DNA from: CBDCUC01 sp965222485
GTDB lineage: Bacteria; Pseudomonadota; Alphaproteobacteria; Rhizobiales; Hyphomicrobiaceae
Direction of reading: 5' to 3'
Assembly (NCBI GenBank): GCA_965222485.1
Contig: CBDCUC010000040.1
Span: 1,054,001 to 1,118,000 of the forward strand
Length of the DNA stretch: 64,000 nucleotides
Shown here piece after piece: positions 56,552 through 64,000 of this stretch. Each line of letters opens with the position of its first letter. Within the stretch, counting starts at the first letter, position 1. The position numbers were made by a program, and so were the translations under genes. The notes below the pieces were generated by a model. The model had not been told where the DNA came from, did no database searches, and saw only the letters and a list, made by a program, of their open reading frames with translations.

Positions 56552-57094
56552 CTACCCTTTTTTCAGCACCAAGGTGAGGCCGATCAATGTTTCGCTGTTG
56601 AAATGGATCTCCGCGATCTGTTTGCCCTTCAGGAACAGGAGCTGCATCGTAGCGGACAGGCGGTCGCCATTGACGCGGACATTCAGGCCGTTCTTGATGG
56701 GCTTGCCGCTTAAGGCACCCTTCATTTCATAAATCGTCTCATGCCACGTGCCCGACAGAGTCTTGCCGTCATGGCGCATGAGGCTCTTGACTTCAATTTT
56801 GCCACTTGCGGATGCACATCGGATGGTTTGCTTGAGTTCCGCGCTGTCGCCGGAGAGGAAATACGTCACCCGGCACTTTACGTTTTCAGTCTTACCGCCC
56901 TTGAAAAACAAGCGCCCGTTGCCGACCCAGCGGCCGGGAAAAATCTCAAACAGGTTTTTTAGGTCTGCGGCTGAAGGTTGCTCAGGCGGCGAGAGCGCGG
57001 CCTGGTCCTGGGCCAGGGAGGCAAGTGGTGCTGTAGTTACGGCACAAACAAGTATGCAGAATGAAAAAATAGTCCGGCAGAAATTGAGTTCCAT
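56552..57094 (-). CDS. Exported protein of unknown function
   Basis: A 180-residue protein with a clear signal peptide (cleavage after about residue 28, SLA-QD) and a mature domain of alternating strands (FPGRWVGNGRLFFKGG, KCRVTYFLSGDS, LSGTWHETIYEMKG), suggesting a beta-barrel or lipocalin-like fold. I do not recognise the family. ATG 57094 has GGGAG upstream. The paired palindromes at 57262-57312 lie upstream of it. Confidence 0.75.
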   Translation of the reverse strand: MELNFCRTIFSFCILVCAVTTAPLASLAQDQAALSPPEQPSAADLKNLFEIFPGRWVGNGRLFFKGGKTENVKCRVTYFLSGDSAELKQTIRCASASGKIEVKSLMRHDGKTLSGTWHETIYEMKGALSGKPIKNGLNVRVNGDRLSATMQLLFLKGKQIAEIHFNSETLIGLTLVLKKG

Positions 57095-57261
57095 TGTTCT
57101 CCCTCCGAGGGGCGTCGCGAAAAGCGCTTAGCGATGGTGTAAAAACATCAACTCAACAATGCGTTTCGCAGGACTATAAGAGAGGGAGAGGCCTGGCAAT
57201 ACATGGTGCGGCAGTAGGCGCATCATGTTGCTTTGGTGTTGCAGATTGGTAGCTGCGAAAA

Positions 57262-57312
57262 GGACTGACGATCGTCAGGATCTATCAAGGTTGCCCCGAC
57301 GATCGTCAGTCC
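57262..57312. promoter_or_regulatory. Paired palindromes forming a perfect 15-bp inverted repeat
   Basis: GGACTGACGATCGTC at 57262-57276 is exactly inverted at 57298-57312. Each arm contains the palindrome GACGATCGTC; their centres are 31 bp apart, about three helical turns. The site lies between the stop of the Cys-rich gene (57323) and the start of the exported protein gene (57094). It could be a tandem operator for the latter or a hairpin terminator of the former; there is no T run. Confidence 0.7.
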
Positions 57313-57322
57313 ATCAAATCAT

Positions 57323-57778
57323 TTATTGGCAGACGCATTTTGCCGACTGCGCGCACGGTGGTGCGGGAGCCTTGGTGCACATGCCTTTGGCTGAACCCTG
57401 GCCTTTACACCACGCATTACAGTCGAATTTGTCAGGGTGGCCGGTATCATCCTTGTGGGCATGAATGACGTCGGCGCCCGGATTAGACTCGACCAGCAAG
57501 ACGTCGGATAGGCATGCCTCACCAAACATACGACCGTTTGGTTTGCCCTTCTCGTCAGTGCCGATGTGACAGCCAGCCGTGCCGGGATCGACCCCGTCTG
57601 TGTCCTTCCAATAGGTGGTTTGGCCAGCGATCCAGTCTTTGGGTTTAAAAACAAATGTTCCTTTGGCTCCTGCCATGTCTTTTGCGCCGTCCGAGGGTGG
57701 ACCGTCGGCAAATGCCGAAACCGCAAGTATCATGCTCGATATCAAGGCTGCCAACGTGGCGGTTAGTGTTCGGAACAT
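57323..57778 (-). CDS. Exported Cys-rich protein of unknown function
   Basis: A 151-residue protein with a signal peptide (cleavage about AFA-DG, residue 24) and eight Cys in the mature part (70, 89, 120, 124, 134, 142, 148, 150), five of them in the last 31 residues. Asp/His-rich stretches (HAHKDDTGHPDKFDC) could bind metal. An AGGAG site precedes ATG 57778. The even number of Cys suggests disulphides or metal binding in the periplasm; family not recognised. Confidence 0.7.
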   Translation of the reverse strand: MFRTLTATLAALISSMILAVSAFADGPPSDGAKDMAGAKGTFVFKPKDWIAGQTTYWKDTDGVDPGTAGCHIGTDEKGKPNGRMFGEACLSDVLLVESNPGADVIHAHKDDTGHPDKFDCNAWCKGQGSAKGMCTKAPAPPCAQSAKCVCQ

Positions 57779-58074
57779 GAGAAAACTCCTGTGTCATTCT
57801 CGCTGATTGTGCGATTGGATGCTGCGATGCTGTGTTGTCGTCTTGGCTTAGTCCAGCCATACAAACCCGGTCGGACGGATTTGTATGCTACGGGCCGCTG
57901 TGACTGCTCGGCCGACGGTCGATATAGGAGCCGGTGCCTAATACGCCAAAACGACAATTTTGGATCATTTTACTAATCACTCGACTCACAGTTCTCCGCC
58001 GGGTCAGTATGCCCCGGTTTGTGATGATTGCAGTCTTACCTGACCGGAGTTTGCCCGTGTTTCCACTTTCCACC

Positions 58075-59292
58075 ATGCTGAAGTCGTTTGTAAAAGTTGG
58101 CACCCTCAGTGTCATTGATGCTGAAGGCAACACGCATGTTTTTGGCGGTCGTAAGCCCGGCCCCGACGTCACAATGCGCCTCAAGGATCCGGCGCTTTAC
58201 CGGAAGCTGTTTTTCAATCCTGAATTGCATGCTGGCGAAGCCTATATGGACGGGCGGATGAGTTTTCCCGATTCCAGCTTGCGGGAATTTCTCACGCTTT
58301 TTTCACTTAATCGTCTGTCGTTAGGCGCACAGCCCACCCAGAAGGTCCTGCGCAGGATTTCTCGGGGGCTTAAGAAATTTCAGCAAGCAAATCCAGTCGG
58401 TAAGGCACAGCAGAACGTTGCGCACCACTACGACCTCGGCAATGCGTTCTATGAGCTATTCCTGGATTCAGGAATGTTTTATTCCTGCGCTTACTTCCGC
58501 GACGAAAGCGAAACACTTGAACAGGCACAACGCAACAAGTGCCGGTTGATCGCCTCAAAGCTCAACCTGCAGCCGGGCCTCAAAGTGCTCGATATCGGTT
58601 GCGGATGGGGAGGACTTGCGCGCTATCTGGCTGAGATCGCAGATGTTGAGGTGACCGGTGTCACTCTATCTCGCGAACAGCATGCACTTGCCGTGGAGGC
58701 CACGAAGGCTGCCGGACTTGAGGATCGTGTGCATATCAAGTTGCAGGACTATCGCGATGTGCCGGTGCAGTTCGACCGGATCGTTTCAGTGGGCATGTTT
58801 GAGCATGTCGGGGTCGGGCACTATGACGAGTTTTTTGCCAAGGTGAACGACCTGATGAGCGATGATGGTCTGATGCTGTTGCATTCCATCGGTCACATGA
58901 GCCCGCCAGGTACAGCAAGCCCATGGCTACGGAAATACATCTTTCCGGGGGCCTATTCGCCTGCTTTGTCGGAAGTCTTCCCGGCGGTGGAAAACAACAG
59001 TCTGTGGGTTACCGACCTGGAATTTTTACGGGTTCACTATGCGACGACGCTGCTGCATTGGCATGAAAGGTTTGAGAAGAACCGTGAGAAAATCGCGCAA
59101 ATGTATGACGAGAAGTTCTGCCGGATGTGGGAGTTCTATCTGATCAGTGCGGAAATGATGTTCCGGACCGGTTCGCAGGAAGTGTTTCAAATGCAACTTT
59201 CCAGAAAGCGCGATGCCGCACCTTTGGTGCGGGACTACATTACGGACGTGCAAAGAGATTATGAAAAACTGGAACGCGATAAGGGGATTTAA
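58075..59292 (+). CDS. Cyclopropane-fatty-acid-phospholipid synthase family protein
   Basis: SAM-dependent methyltransferase that adds a methylene group to unsaturated fatty acids of membrane lipids. From ATG 58075 the product has 405 residues. HHYDLGNAFYELFLD (117-131) is the family lipid-site signature, VLDIGCGWGG (171-180) the SAM loop, and MFEHVG follows. The frame is open to 57934 but the extra residues are atypical and the start is uncertain. It precedes the retron locus but looks unrelated to it. Confidence 0.9.
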   Translation: MLKSFVKVGTLSVIDAEGNTHVFGGRKPGPDVTMRLKDPALYRKLFFNPELHAGEAYMDGRMSFPDSSLREFLTLFSLNRLSLGAQPTQKVLRRISRGLKKFQQANPVGKAQQNVAHHYDLGNAFYELFLDSGMFYSCAYFRDESETLEQAQRNKCRLIASKLNLQPGLKVLDIGCGWGGLARYLAEIADVEVTGVTLSREQHALAVEATKAAGLEDRVHIKLQDYRDVPVQFDRIVSVGMFEHVGVGHYDEFFAKVNDLMSDDGLMLLHSIGHMSPPGTASPWLRKYIFPGAYSPALSEVFPAVENNSLWVTDLEFLRVHYATTLLHWHERFEKNREKIAQMYDEKFCRMWEFYLISAEMMFRTGSQEVFQMQLSRKRDAAPLVRDYITDVQRDYEKLERDKGI

Positions 59293-59452
59293 GCGTTCGA
59301 ATAGTGACGATGGTGGCCGGTTCTGTGATGTGGAAGGGATGAATTACCCTCCCATCGTCGTCGGTCTGTTTTCACAGCCGTGAGCCTAACAGATATTGCT
59401 CGTCGCGAACGGTACTTCGCAGCGCCGTGCTACGTCGTATGCAGACAATATG

Positions 59453-59481
59453 TTGACAGAAAACGTATCTCTCCACACAAT
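59453..59481 (+). promoter_or_regulatory. Sigma70-type promoter of the retron RNA
   Basis: TTGACA (59453-59458), 17 bp spacer, CACAAT (59476-59481). Transcription would begin at about 59488, two or three bases before the a1 repeat, which is where a retron msr-msd transcript should start. Confidence 0.7.
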
Positions 59482-59487
59482 CGCCGG

Positions 59488-59600
59488 AAGCATCTCATTC
59501 TTCTACGTCTGCTGTCGATCCTGCGGCAGAAGAACCAACAACAGTCTTTAACAGTAGGGCGCGTGCGCCCTACTGTTGGTAAGGTACGAGGAATGAGATG
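59488..59600 (+). ncRNA. Putative retron msr-msd RNA
   Basis: A perfect 10-nt inverted repeat, CATCTCATTC at 59491-59500 (a1) and GAATGAGATG at 59591-59600 (a2), frames two stem-loops. The first pairs TTCT and TCTGC (59501-59512, with a 3-nt bulge) with GCAGA-AGAA (59526-59534); the second is a long hairpin with an 11-bp perfect stem at 59550-59577. Length, order and position directly before a retron-type RT match an msr-msd. No clear AGC priming motif is seen just after a1. The a2 arm includes the RT start codon. Confidence 0.65.
59550..59577 (+). repeat. Perfect hairpin in the putative msd region
   Basis: AACAGTAGGGC and GCCCTACTGTT pair perfectly round GCGTGC (the GC pairs can extend further to a 2-nt loop). 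It is the strongest stem in the locus and would form the core of the reverse-transcribed DNA. No T run follows, so it is not a terminator. Confidence 0.8.
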
Positions 59601-61214
59601 CCACCTTCTTCAGGGACCCAGAATTCGGATGGCGCGGCACTTTTTGATGGCCGTGCGTTGCAGACGTCCCAGGATGTGGCGCGATTCCTAGGGGTGTCGC
59701 ACGGCACCCTGGTTTACACGCTGTATAGTGCGTCGCCGGAATACAGATATCGCAATTTCGAGATTCCTAAACGGTCCGGCGGGACCCGCCTCATTTCTGC
59801 ACCCAAGGGGTATGTGCGCGATTGGCAGTACAAGCTGCTGCCGGTTCTGCAAAGCCATTATGCGACGCCGCCCAATGCGCACGGGTTTGTTAGCGACCGA
59901 AGTGTCGTCAGCAATGCCAAAGTGCATGCCAATCAGAATCTTGTCTTAAACATCGACTTGGAGGATTTCTTTCCAAGTGTGAATTTCGGGCGCGTGCGCG
60001 GACTGTTCATGGCGGCACCCTTTCACATGGGGCCTGCGGCCGCGACGGTCTGCGCCCAGATCTGCACCCACCGTAACGGTTTGCCGCAAGGCGCGCCGAC
60101 GTCGCCGGTACTTTCAAACTTTGCCGCGTCCACGCTTGACCGGATGTTGAAGCGCTTGGCACGCTCAAACCGCATGCGCTATTCGCGCTATGCTGATGAC
60201 ATAACATTCTCTACCAGCCAGCCGGCGTTTCCACCAAGAATTGTCGTTCAAGAACAAGATGGCTCGGATAGTTTCAGAGCTGTCGCAGGCGAAGCATTGG
60301 AACGGGCTGTGACGGCAAGCGGCTTTGCGATTAATGAGAAGAAGGTGCGTTTGCAAACGCGTCATGTGCGTCAAAGCGTAACCGGCTTGAGCGTCAACCA
60401 ATTTGCAAATGTTGAGCGCGCCCGCGTTCGCCGCGTGCGGGCTATGCTGTATGCATGGGAAAAGTTCGGTCTTGAAAATGCGGCGCGACATCACTTCGAA
60501 AAGCACCGTGGCGCAAAGCCACCACCGTCGTCGGCACCAGGGGGTGCATTTCGCAATGTTGTTTATGGTGAGCTTGCTTTCATAAAAATGGTTCGCGGGG
60601 CGGAAGATCCTGTGTTCTTGAAGCTGTGTGCCAAACTCATCGGGCTTGACCCCAACCCTTCCAAGTTCGTCCGCCAGATGGCTTTCGGGGCCGACGACTA
60701 CGATGTGTTTATTTCGCATGCGAGTGAGGATAAAGCAGAGGTGGCGCGGCCCATTTTTGAAGCTTGCGAGTCGCTGGGGCTGAAGGCTTTTCTGGATGAA
60801 GAGCACATCGCGTGGGGGCAGAGCTTCACCACGAAGATCAACACCGCACTTGGGGCGGCGCGCACCGTGCTTGTGATTGTTTCGCCAACCTCTGTTGCCA
60901 AAGAGTGGCCGGTGGTGGAGGTCAACACGGCGCTGTCGCTGGAGGTCGCAGGAGAGAAAACGGTCGTGCCGCTGATCATTGGCAAACCCGATTTGTCACG
61001 TCTTCCACTTATTCGAGGTAAGGACTGGATTGAATGGTCTGGCGATGCGGGCGTGGTTGCGAAAGCGCTTCATGAGGCGGTGAGGGGTAAAGCAAAGCCG
61101 CAGCAAAAACCCGCAGCGCAACCCTGGGGAGCAACCAGGAGTGGCCCATCCACGCATGTGCCGGACGTGCCGCGTCAATCGTGGCTTAAACGCTTGTTTG
61201 GCGGTGGCCGGTAG
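59598..61214 (+). CDS. Retron-type reverse transcriptase fused to a TIR domain
   Basis: A 538-residue fusion. Residues 20-345 are a retron RT: IPKRSGGTRLISAP (56-69), the retron NAxxH motif as NAKVH (106-110), first catalytic Asp D120 in NIDLEDFF, QGAPTSPVLSN, YADD (198-201, D200/D201) and the msr-binding VTG motif (261-263). Residues about 367-497 are a TIR domain with DYDVFISHASEDK and the NADase-type Trp-Glu set in KEWPVVEV (W437, E441). The C-terminus is a Pro/Gln-rich tail with basic end. GAGGA (59588-59592) precedes ATG 59598. RT-TIR retrons are a known antiviral type in which the TIR is expected to deplete NAD when the phage is sensed. Confidence 0.93.
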   Translation: MPPSSGTQNSDGAALFDGRALQTSQDVARFLGVSHGTLVYTLYSASPEYRYRNFEIPKRSGGTRLISAPKGYVRDWQYKLLPVLQSHYATPPNAHGFVSDRSVVSNAKVHANQNLVLNIDLEDFFPSVNFGRVRGLFMAAPFHMGPAAATVCAQICTHRNGLPQGAPTSPVLSNFAASTLDRMLKRLARSNRMRYSRYADDITFSTSQPAFPPRIVVQEQDGSDSFRAVAGEALERAVTASGFAINEKKVRLQTRHVRQSVTGLSVNQFANVERARVRRVRAMLYAWEKFGLENAARHHFEKHRGAKPPPSSAPGGAFRNVVYGELAFIKMVRGAEDPVFLKLCAKLIGLDPNPSKFVRQMAFGADDYDVFISHASEDKAEVARPIFEACESLGLKAFLDEEHIAWGQSFTTKINTALGAARTVLVIVSPTSVAKEWPVVEVNTALSLEVAGEKTVVPLIIGKPDLSRLPLIRGKDWIEWSGDAGVVAKALHEAVRGKAKPQQKPAAQPWGATRSGPSTHVPDVPRQSWLKRLFGGGR

Positions 61215-61244
61215 GCGCCGCGCAGATAATCCAAGTTGATGTGA

Positions 61245-61272
61245 ATTCTCTCCGCAATGCTCAGCAGAGAAT
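61245..61272. other. Short inverted repeat between the two TIR genes
   Basis: ATTCTCT at 61245-61251 is inverted at 61266-61272. The stem is only 7 bp with a 14-nt loop and no T run, so it is unlikely to stop transcription between the RT-TIR gene and the next gene, 136 bp apart. Confidence 0.3.
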
Positions 61273-61350
61273 GCGAGCTAAAGGCTATTGTCCTCGCGCC
61301 TGTGGTGCTAGTCTTGATCCAGCGTGAGATGAAGTATGGCGGTATGACCC

Positions 61351-63768
61351 ATGTCAGGGTTCGTTTTCATCAATTACAGGCGCGATGACACGGCGAACGC
61401 GGCTGGGCGCCTCTACGACCGGCTTGAGCACCATTACGGCGAAGACCACCTGTTCATGGATGTCGACAAGATTGCTGGCGGCATCGATTTCGTGGAGGAA
61501 CTTGAACAGCGTCTTGAAGAGACAGACGTTCTTATCGTCGTCATCGGCAGCAACTGGCTTGCGGCGCAAGACGACAATACCGGCAGCCGGAGGCTCGAAA
61601 ACCCAGATGACTTTGTTCGCCTAGAAATCGAGCGGGCTTTGGCGCGTGATCTTGAGGTCATTCCCTTGCTCGTCGACGGAGCTGCGATGCCGCGTCCGGA
61701 AGATCTTCCATCTTCTCTTCACGCACTTAGCCGGCGCAATGCGATGCGGCTTACGCACGAGCGTTTTCGTGCCGATGCGCAGGGTCTGATAAGCAATATC
61801 GACCAGGCATTTGACCGTATTCGTGAGCGTCGGGAGGCGGCAAGACTGGAAGAAGAAGCTGAGACGAAGCGGCGCAGGGCGGAAGAGGCGCGCCGGCAGC
61901 AACAGGCGGAAGATCAACGTCGTGAGCAGGCACGTCTCGATGCGATTGCGGGCTTGAGCCCCGAGCAAATTTCTGCAGCGGAGGCGGTCGCAAACTGGGA
62001 GTTCATCAAGGAGTCTACAGAGCCTCAGGATTTTCGCGATCATATTGCGCGCTATCCAGACCACGGTGCGTCCGTGAACTGGGCCAGGAGCAAACTTGAC
62101 GACTTGGTCTGGAAATCGCTGGGGGCTGCGCCGGGCAAAGGGCAGTTGCAGGGCTACCTGGACGAATTGCCCAACGGGAAGCACATCAAAGAAGCCAAAG
62201 CGCGCATAAAGTTTCTTGAAAATGCAGACGCGGAAGAGCGGCGGGCACAAGAGCGACGGGCGAAGGAAGACGCCGCGTGGCAGGCGGTGAAAGAGACTGA
62301 CGATCTTGAAACATTGAACGCCTTTTTGCGTGACTATCCGGGCGGGGCGCATGCGTCAGAGGCAGCACGCCTTCGGCGCGCATTGTCGGGAGGTGATGCG
62401 CGCATAAAGCGGATGTTGCGCGTGGGCGGTGCGATCTTTGCCGTAATTTTCGTAGGGTTTGCCATCTACGCATCTATACCGAACTCGACGTGGGGCTACT
62501 GGGCTGCGGAAAGGCGTATTGCTCGTGCGCTAAACGAGGGCGAGAAGGAACTATCGCTATATGGTCTGAATCTGAAGGAACTGCCACCAGAAATTCGGTC
62601 ACTGAACGATTTAGAGGCGCTTGGACTTGGGGGAAATGAGTTTAGCGGTGTACCGCCAGAAATATTTCAACTTACCGAACTGAAAACACTTGGACTGAAT
62701 GGATTGAATTTTTACCAGTTGCCTGCCGACATTGGGCGACTTGTGAAACTACGGGAGCTTGATCTGGCCAGCAATCGGCTATCGGATTTGCCTGCGGAAA
62801 TCGGGAATTTGCCGCAGCTTCAGGTGCTCAATTTGAACCACAACACACTTGAGTCTCTGCCGCCGCAGATTGCTACCCTAAGCGAGTTAAGGAGGCTCAC
62901 ACTTAGCTATAATCGTTTGCGTCAAGTTCCCGTGGGCGTTTGGAGCTTGTCGCGATTGGTGTATTTAGATCTTTCAAACAATTCAATTGAACAGCTCAGC
63001 TCGGATATTGGCCGGTTGACCCAATTAAAGAGCCTCCAGCTTGATCAAAATAAGGTTGTCTCGTTGCCACCCGAAATAGGCAATCTTATTGGTCTTGAGC
63101 AACTCAGCATCGCGTACAATGGAATATCGGCACTACCTAGCAGCTTGGGTAGACTTCGCGGAACACTCTCAGGCAAAAGAGAGTACGGTAGCGATCGCTT
63201 ATATCTCTACGGCAATCCGTGGAAACCGCCGTTCGATACACTTGCTGCACAAGGTGGCGATGCAGTTTTGGCGTATCTGGCGACGCAAGGTCAGCCTGGA
63301 CAGCCTGCGCCCGTTGCTGAGGCAGCGCCATCAGGTATCGATATTGGTAAAGGGCAAGATGCGACTGGGGTCCTCAAGGATAACCCGGAGGCCTTTGCCA
63401 ACTTACTGGGTTTGATTTTTGGTCAGCTAGCGCAAGGCGGCAGCGCTTATACCTTTTCGGGGGGATTTTCGCTGTCGGGAGCTGTTGACGGCAATGGTCA
63501 GAATTATGTGTCGGTCAGTAATGTCGCTGAAGGGTCGGTCGCTGCTGAAAAAGGGCTGAGGAATGGTGACATCGTGCTGCAAGTTAACGGGACAAACGTA
63601 ACAAGTCCTGTTGAGGCTGTGAGCGAATTTAATTCGTCTGTGAATGCGAACGGGCAGAATGTGCTTTTCCAGATTAAAGGTGCGGACGGCGCGGTTGTTT
63701 TTGTTACACTTCCCAGCGAGAGTGTGCGGTTGACGCAAATGTTCAAAGACATGCGTAAGCCGCAGTGA
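61351..63768 (+). CDS. TIR, coiled-coil, transmembrane, leucine-rich-repeat and PDZ-like protein
   Basis: An 805-residue protein. Residues 1-160 are a TIR_2-type domain (FVFINYRRDDTANAAGRLYD; the probable catalytic Glu is in NPDDFVRLEIERAL). A charged coiled coil follows (155-200) and two TPR-like segments with ARYPDHGA and RDYPGGAHAS (216-249 and 309-345). One membrane helix is at about 356-376, after RIKRMLRVGG. Nine exact 23-residue LRRs run from 401 to 607, then a PDZ-like domain (about 715-785; SVAAEKGLRNGDIVLQVNG). The basic flank before the helix places TIR inside and LRR-PDZ outside. It follows the RT-TIR gene on the same strand. Role in defence is inferred. Confidence 0.85.
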   Translation: MSGFVFINYRRDDTANAAGRLYDRLEHHYGEDHLFMDVDKIAGGIDFVEELEQRLEETDVLIVVIGSNWLAAQDDNTGSRRLENPDDFVRLEIERALARDLEVIPLLVDGAAMPRPEDLPSSLHALSRRNAMRLTHERFRADAQGLISNIDQAFDRIRERREAARLEEEAETKRRRAEEARRQQQAEDQRREQARLDAIAGLSPEQISAAEAVANWEFIKESTEPQDFRDHIARYPDHGASVNWARSKLDDLVWKSLGAAPGKGQLQGYLDELPNGKHIKEAKARIKFLENADAEERRAQERRAKEDAAWQAVKETDDLETLNAFLRDYPGGAHASEAARLRRALSGGDARIKRMLRVGGAIFAVIFVGFAIYASIPNSTWGYWAAERRIARALNEGEKELSLYGLNLKELPPEIRSLNDLEALGLGGNEFSGVPPEIFQLTELKTLGLNGLNFYQLPADIGRLVKLRELDLASNRLSDLPAEIGNLPQLQVLNLNHNTLESLPPQIATLSELRRLTLSYNRLRQVPVGVWSLSRLVYLDLSNNSIEQLSSDIGRLTQLKSLQLDQNKVVSLPPEIGNLIGLEQLSIAYNGISALPSSLGRLRGTLSGKREYGSDRLYLYGNPWKPPFDTLAAQGGDAVLAYLATQGQPGQPAPVAEAAPSGIDIGKGQDATGVLKDNPEAFANLLGLIFGQLAQGGSAYTFSGGFSLSGAVDGNGQNYVSVSNVAEGSVAAEKGLRNGDIVLQVNGTNVTSPVEAVSEFNSSVNANGQNVLFQIKGADGAVVFVTLPSESVRLTQMFKDMRKPQ

Positions 63769-63865
63769 CTGTTACCGCTGTCGGTTTTGCATTTGAAGGG
63801 TTGCCTCATTCGAGCATTCCATAATATCTCTCGCAGCTCCAAGCGTAAGGCACGCCCGCTTAATC

Positions 63866-64000
63866 ATGGATTCGTATGATCTAGAGATCAGGCCCTTTCA
63901 GGCCGCGGACCTGGACGAACTCCAGCAGATAAGGGCGCTGGCGTTCGAGCCGTTGTTTCGCTCGTTCAGGCAGATTGTTGGAACGTCCATTGCCGAGATT
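63866..64000 (+). CDS. GNAT-like acetyltransferase, cut by the window end
   Basis: The first 45 residues from ATG 63866 (MDSYDLEIRPFQAADLDELQ) match the start of a GNAT acetyltransferase: a first strand with IRP followed by the D-x-x-x-L helix. The acetyl-CoA site lies outside the window, so the assignment is provisional. It follows the TIR-LRR gene on the same strand after about 100 bp. Confidence 0.6.
   Translation, partial: MDSYDLEIRPFQAADLDELQQIRALAFEPLFRSFRQIVGTSIAEI

Noticed and set aside
59380..59691. Open frame crossing the retron RNA and RT start
   Set aside because: It runs through the promoter, the a1/a2 repeat and into the RT gene in another frame; no family resemblance. The structured RNA and RT explain the region better.

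Overview
The window reads as a chromosomal segment of an alphaproteobacterium, most probably of the order Hyphomicrobiales. This is inferred from gene order and protein character: zapE-mdh-sucCDAB-lpd, ccoNOQP-ccoGHIS, an F1-only atpHAGDC operon, etfBA-hbd, envC-ctpA-rppH, an N-terminally tailed HU and an H1-like Lys/Ala-rich protein. No rRNA or tRNA gene, CRISPR array, insertion sequence or phage gene was recognised. About nine tenths of the window is ordinary core metabolism, coded on both strands.

Layout. 1-6.2 kb: the end of an Ala/Pro/Lys-rich protein, a serA-serB-serC serine biosynthesis cluster and an M18 aminopeptidase. 6.2-14.6 kb, minus strand: the complete cbb3 oxidase locus ccoNOQP-ccoG-ccoH-ccoI-ccoS, with a near-perfect FNR/FixK box upstream of ccoN. 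The 54- and 58-residue genes ccoS and ccoQ are included. 15-17 kb: an H1-like protein, a possible small RNA and a GNAT acetyltransferase. 17.4-28.2 kb: zapE and the TCA block from malate dehydrogenase to lipoamide dehydrogenase. 28.2-36.6 kb: a mixed region with a TraB/GumN-like protein, xerC, a lipoprotein, an acidic HhH/membrane protein, an unknown membrane protein, an SDR and HU. 36.8-46.4 kb: transaldolase-like gene, priA and the F1 ATP synthase operon, which carries an extra small CxxC protein gene between atpD and atpC. 46.6-55.6 kb: rppH, ctpA and envC (minus strand), then HIG1, cobalamin adenosyltransferase, rhomboid, etfB, etfA and hbd. 55.7-59.3 kb: SDR, two exported proteins of unknown function and a cyclopropane-fatty-acid synthase-like gene.

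The most interesting part is 59.4-63.8 kb, a probable defence island at the right end. It holds a retron-type reverse transcriptase fused to a C-terminal TIR domain. Just upstream are a good sigma70-type promoter, a perfect 10-nt a1/a2 inverted repeat and two nested stem-loops that look like an msr-msd region. The 3' repeat (a2) contains the RT start codon and touches its ribosome binding site, so folding of the retron RNA could gate RT translation. The next gene on the same strand encodes an 805-residue protein with the order TIR, coiled coil, two TPR-like segments, one membrane helix, nine exact 23-residue leucine-rich repeats and a PDZ-like domain. RT-TIR retrons are a known antiviral type. 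The pairing with a membrane-anchored TIR-LRR-PDZ protein is not one I recognise and is the best candidate here for an undescribed system. A truncated GNAT gene follows at the window edge.
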